DNA from: Streptomyces sp. NBC_01591 | GTDB taxonomy: Bacteria > Actinomycetota > Actinomycetes > Streptomycetales > Streptomycetaceae | Direction: 5' to 3' | Length of the DNA: 64,000 nucleotides | Assembly (NCBI RefSeq): GCF_035918155.1 | Contig: NZ_CP109327.1 | Location: forward strand, 186,001 to 250,000 | Shown: positions 61,205 to 64,000 of the stretch, one piece after another | Layout: every line of letters begins with the position of its first letter | Position numbering within the stretch: position 1 is the stretch's first letter | Notes under the pieces: generated by a model | Database searches by the model: none | The model's input: only the letters and a program-made list of their open reading frames with translations | What the model was told of the DNA's origin: nothing | Program-made: the position numbers and the translations under genes

Positions 61205-62749
61205 ATGACGCAGGCCACTGCGAACGAGCTGGACGAGCGGGTGGTGGGGCGCAGGTGGACAGTGCGTCTGGACGCCGCCGGCCGGGGCAGTGCGGCGGTA
61301 CGTGTCTCGTGCAGCCGGCCCACCTGCGTTGAGCAGCGCCTGCCGTCGGCGACCGTCGGTCGTGCGGCTGCGGTCGCCCACCTCAAGGCCCACTTGCGGG
61401 CCGCGGCCGGGCCCCGGGACGGCGTGTACTGCGCGTGCCGGGCCGAGAGCTGCCGCACGCACATCCGTCCCGACGACCGGCAGGCGCGGACCCAGCCCTG
61501 GCGGTGCGGCGGGGCGGTCGTCTGGGCCGTGATCACCGACCGGGAGCGGCGCTGGTGGCAGGCCATGGAGTGCTGTTCTCGCTGCGCGGCGGCCACGCCC
61601 GGCGCGCAGGTCGTCACCACCGCACAGACCGCCTCCGGCCCTGTGCCCGATACCCCGGACGCTGCCGACCGCCCGTCCACCACCCCTGTCGGCGCTCCGC
61701 AGTTCTCCGACCGCCCCGTGCCCGCGGTCCGGCCGCGGGAAGTGCCTGCGCCGCGTTCCGCTCCGGTCCGGCGCCGCCATCCGTATGGAAGGATCGCGCA
61801 GCGGACTGTCCCCCAGGACCTGCGGCCCGTCGCCCTGCGGGACGAACTCGCCGAACTCGGCCAGCTCTTCCGGGCCTACCAGCAGCGCACCGAGCCCGAT
61901 CTGGCGCTCCTCGCCGACCTCCACGAACGCAAGGCACGCGCCTTCGCCACCTGGTCCGATGTCACCTGCGACACGGGCCTGCGGCTGGACGCCCGGCGCG
62001 CCGAGCAGGCCGCCGCCACCGCCCGTCTCCAGCACCAGCAGCGCACCGGTGGCGGAGCGGACAGCGATGGGCCGGCGGTGGCCCGGCTGCTGACCGCGGC
62101 AACGCAGTGGAATCACGCCCGGTCCGTCCTCGCGTACGTGGCCGACCACAGCCCGCTGCCCGGCCCCGAGGCGCGGCTGCTGGTGGTGATGCTGACGCTG
62201 CGCACCGCGCACACCGGCACCGGCAACCTCGTGGGCCAGGACCTCACCTCGCTGGGCCTGACCGATCCGGAGGGCCTGGTCGAGCAGTTGACCGGCTGCG
62301 GGTGGCTGAGCATCCCCGGCACCGCCGGTGACCTACTCGCCTCCCGGCCCGAGAATCCCACCCCGGTCACTGTCCCGTCCCTCGTGCCCCACGAGGACGG
62401 CCCGGCCCCGTTCACGTTCGGCAGGAAGATGCGGCCCAAACTCAGCGGATGGGCCCAGAGAGTCGTCTCGGACAAGAAGCTCCGCAAGGCCAGGACCACC
62501 GCAGGCACCCGGCTGCTCGCCCTGACCCTGGCCACCCAGACCAGCGCATCGGGACGGCTCGGCCCCGGCGGAACGGGCGTCGCCCTGGACTCCCTCGCCG
62601 CCTTGTGCCCAGTGGGTCCCGGCGAACTGCAGCACCTGGTCGACCAGCTGACCGCAGCGGACTGGATCACCGAAACCGCCGTCACCGACACCCACCTCAC
62701 CGGACGGCTGACCGAACACATCCTGCCTCTCACCTGCCCCCTCCCCTAA
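61205..62749 (+). CDS. Cys-rich, winged-helix-like plasmid-type protein
   Basis: 514-aa protein; ATG 61205 has GGGAGG 9-10 bases upstream. The N-terminal region is rich in paired Cys (VSCSRPTCVEQRL, YCACRAESCRTH, PWRCGGAVVW, MECCSRCAAATPGAQVV), suggesting zinc ribbons. A low-complexity linker precedes a helical C-terminal region (DELAELGQLFRAYQQRTEPD, DLHERKARAFATWSDVTCDT) and winged-helix-like segments (GPEARLLVVMLTLRTAHTGT, LVEQLTGCGWLSIPGTAGD, LQHLVDQLTAADWITETA). It parallels the broken gene at 4457-6565. Function unknown; possibly DNA binding. Confidence 0.75.
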   Translation: MTQATANELDERVVGRRWTVRLDAAGRGSAAVRVSCSRPTCVEQRLPSATVGRAAAVAHLKAHLRAAAGPRDGVYCACRAESCRTHIRPDDRQARTQPWRCGGAVVWAVITDRERRWWQAMECCSRCAAATPGAQVVTTAQTASGPVPDTPDAADRPSTTPVGAPQFSDRPVPAVRPREVPAPRSAPVRRRHPYGRIAQRTVPQDLRPVALRDELAELGQLFRAYQQRTEPDLALLADLHERKARAFATWSDVTCDTGLRLDARRAEQAAATARLQHQQRTGGGADSDGPAVARLLTAATQWNHARSVLAYVADHSPLPGPEARLLVVMLTLRTAHTGTGNLVGQDLTSLGLTDPEGLVEQLTGCGWLSIPGTAGDLLASRPENPTPVTVPSLVPHEDGPAPFTFGRKMRPKLSGWAQRVVSDKKLRKARTTAGTRLLALTLATQTSASGRLGPGGTGVALDSLAALCPVGPGELQHLVDQLTAADWITETAVTDTHLTGRLTEHILPLTCPLP

Positions 62750-62844
62750 CCAAACCAGGCGGGCGACGGGCGGCTGCGCTTCGGCGATACGGGCGGCTGG
62801 CCGGGAATGAGCCCGGTGGTGGCATCGGACGTGACTCTACTTCG

Positions 62845-62987
62845 TTCATGCCGATGAGGAGGTAGCGCACTGGCAGGTGCTGGCCGAAGGCTGATCCGCA
62901 GAGTGCGGAAGAACCGCTCGACCGGCCCTTGTCCCGGCCCGTCCTCAGCCGCGCTGGCTGGATCGAGATCCCCATCCGTCGGCACAC
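62845..62987 (-). pseudogene. TniA-like transposase integrase-core scrap
   Basis: Across two frames: CRRMGISIQPARLR, then GPVERFFRTLRISLR and HLPVRYLLIG, recalling the catalytic-Glu region of TniA/Mu-type integrases (GISVQPA ... VERFFxTL ... LPGYKG). Very short and frame-broken. Of interest because TniB-like ATPase remnants occur at 9649 and 39796. Confidence 0.5.
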
Positions 62988-63085
62988 GCTCGTCAGATGC
63001 TCCGATGCTGTTTCATTTGGAACGCGGGGTCTTCGGCGACAAAGCCGGTTGAGATGGTGCCCTTGGTGAGGAAGGGTCTGTGGTC

Positions 63086-63634
63086 ATGGAGTACTTCTGC
63101 TACCACCGAGACCGGCTGGGCTCCCTCGCGTTACGCGAGGAGTTGCTGGAGGAGCACTGGTCCTACATGGACCGGTACGCGAAGGAGCTGATCGCTCGCG
63201 GTCCGACCTTCGCCGATGATGGTGAAACGCCCACTGGAAGCGTGCATATCGTCGATCTGCCCGATCCCGCCGCTGCCCGTGCGTTCGCCTTCGACGAGCC
63301 CAACTACCAGGCCGGTGCGTACCGGGACGTGCTGCTGCGCCGGTGGCGCAACGTGCTGGGGCGCACCATGTGGGATTTTCCCGGTGGCCGGAGCGGTGGC
63401 AACCGGTACCTGGTGCTCGGCCTCGGTGAGGGCCTGGCCGCAGACCTCGCCCTGCCGCCCGACCAGGACGAGCTGATCGCGTACGGGCCACTGCTGTCCG
63501 ACGACGGCGACACATGGCTGGGTACGGCGGTGCTGCTCAGGGCCCCAAACCCGGATACGGCACGCGCCGCCCTGACTCCGGACCGGTACGCGGACATCGA
63601 GGTCCACGACTGGGAGTTCGGCGGGCGTCGATGA
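63086..63634 (+). CDS. YCII-related domain protein
   Basis: 182-aa protein from ATG 63086 (MEYFCYHRDRLGSLALREEL). The N-terminal half is a YCII/DGPF-like alpha-beta barrel: LEEHWSYMDRYAKELIARGP, TFADDGETPTGSVHIVDLPD, PAAARAFAFDEPNYQAGAYR, DVLLRRWRN. The second half repeats the theme (DELIAYGPLLSDDGDTWLGT, AVLLRAPNPDTARAALTPDR), suggesting a duplicated fold. YCII proteins are small putative enzymes. Followed 58 bp later by an esterase gene in the same direction. Confidence 0.82.
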   Translation: MEYFCYHRDRLGSLALREELLEEHWSYMDRYAKELIARGPTFADDGETPTGSVHIVDLPDPAAARAFAFDEPNYQAGAYRDVLLRRWRNVLGRTMWDFPGGRSGGNRYLVLGLGEGLAADLALPPDQDELIAYGPLLSDDGDTWLGTAVLLRAPNPDTARAALTPDRYADIEVHDWEFGGRR

Positions 63635-63692
63635 ACCACGGAGGCACCGGGCCGATGCCGTCTCCGGAGCGCATTGACCTGGGACAGGAGCG

Positions 63693-64000
63693 GTGACGGT
63701 GGCGATGCGGGCGGTTCCATTGGTGGGCGGGCCGGTGGAGTTACGGGGTGCACTGGATTTGGAGACCACAGCGGCAGGGGTGATGCCGCGCCGGTTGCCC
63801 GCGTGGACCAAGGAGCAGTACCAGGACCCGTCGGTCTACGGGGTGACCGTGATGCCTTCGGGGGTGCGGCTGGTGTTCCGCACCGATGCGCGCGCATTGG
63901 AGTTCGAGGTACTCACCTCCACCGGCCAGCTCGACGCCGACCCCCACCCTCGCCCAACCGGGATGCTGGAGTTGTTGGTGGACGGTGCCCTGGCCGGGCG
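63693..64000 (+). CDS. SGNH/GDSL hydrolase, N-terminal domain (runs off right edge)
   Basis: Partial gene; GTG 63693 (alternatives GTG 63699, ATG 63705) follows GGAG. Product: MRAVPLVGGPVELRGALDLE, TTAAGVMPRRLPAWTKEQYQ, VYGVTVMPSGVRLVFRTDAR, ALEFEVLTSTGQLDADPHPR, GMLELLVDGALAG. This is the SGNH_N beta-sandwich domain that precedes the catalytic GDSL esterase domain in Streptomyces; the active-site Ser block would lie beyond the window. Confidence 0.75.
   Translation, partial: MTVAMRAVPLVGGPVELRGALDLETTAAGVMPRRLPAWTKEQYQDPSVYGVTVMPSGVRLVFRTDARALEFEVLTSTGQLDADPHPRPTGMLELLVDGALAG

Overview
The window is high-GC DNA with many GTG starts and gene families typical of Streptomyces or a close actinomycete. 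It contains a glycopeptide-resistance (van) locus, Helicase-Associated-domain helicases, a CoiA-like gene fragment and numerous insertion sequences. The high density of IS elements, truncated paralogues and plasmid-type orphan genes suggests an unstable accessory region, such as a chromosome arm, integrated plasmid or linear plasmid. That location is inferred; no telomere, replication origin, tRNA or rRNA gene was recognised.

0-4.2 kb is a vancomycin-type resistance locus: a 5'-truncated murF-like ligase running in from the left edge, a decayed vanK (femX-type) gene, the convergent vanR-vanS two-component pair, and a divergent vanY-type D,D-carboxypeptidase. vanHAX is not in the window; by comparison with known actinomycete clusters it may lie to the left.

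4.2-20.3 kb is largely a gene graveyard. A regulator ATPase fragment is joined to a plasmid-type gene, which is split by an IS3-family element flanked by unusually long direct repeats. Two related broken Helicase-Associated helicases (8.2-9.6 and 17.0-18.4 kb), a TniB-like ATPase fragment, an ISAs1-type transposase and degraded hypothetical genes follow. Apparently intact islands are an S1-domain RNA-binding protein, a hypothetical gene at 13.8 kb, a secreted S1-family protease with a sortase-like LAETG tail, and a GNAT acetyltransferase.

20.3-31 kb holds a chloramphenicol phosphotransferase-like gene, a RelE-type toxin-antitoxin pair, a MerR/DNA-sliding-clamp fusion protein, an integrase-core IS, a CGNR zinc-finger protein, a divergent MFS exporter/winged-helix regulator pair, and a nearly delimited ISL3 element with a frameshifted transposase.

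31-38.2 kb is metabolic. A leftward cluster encodes a dicarboxylate/amino-acid symporter, a threonine-synthase-like PLP enzyme, a YheO/DauR-type regulator, RidA and an asparaginase. The asparaginase is truncated and fused in frame to the tail of an IS256 transposase. A TetR regulator and a saccharopine-dehydrogenase-like oxidoreductase follow, with a palindromic candidate operator.

38.2-42.3 kb is another remnant zone (RCC1, CoiA-like, TniB-like, HA-helicase, nuclease-like and IS30 fragments). 42.3-64 kb carries mostly intact orphan genes of plasmid type: DUF4240, GNAT, pRiA4b ORF-3-like, a large HTH/CxxC protein, nucleotidyltransferase, ParB/Srx-like, Cys-rich HTH-type, YCII and an SGNH-esterase start. 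It also has an IS630 element inserted exactly at a stop codon. Most functions here are unknown.
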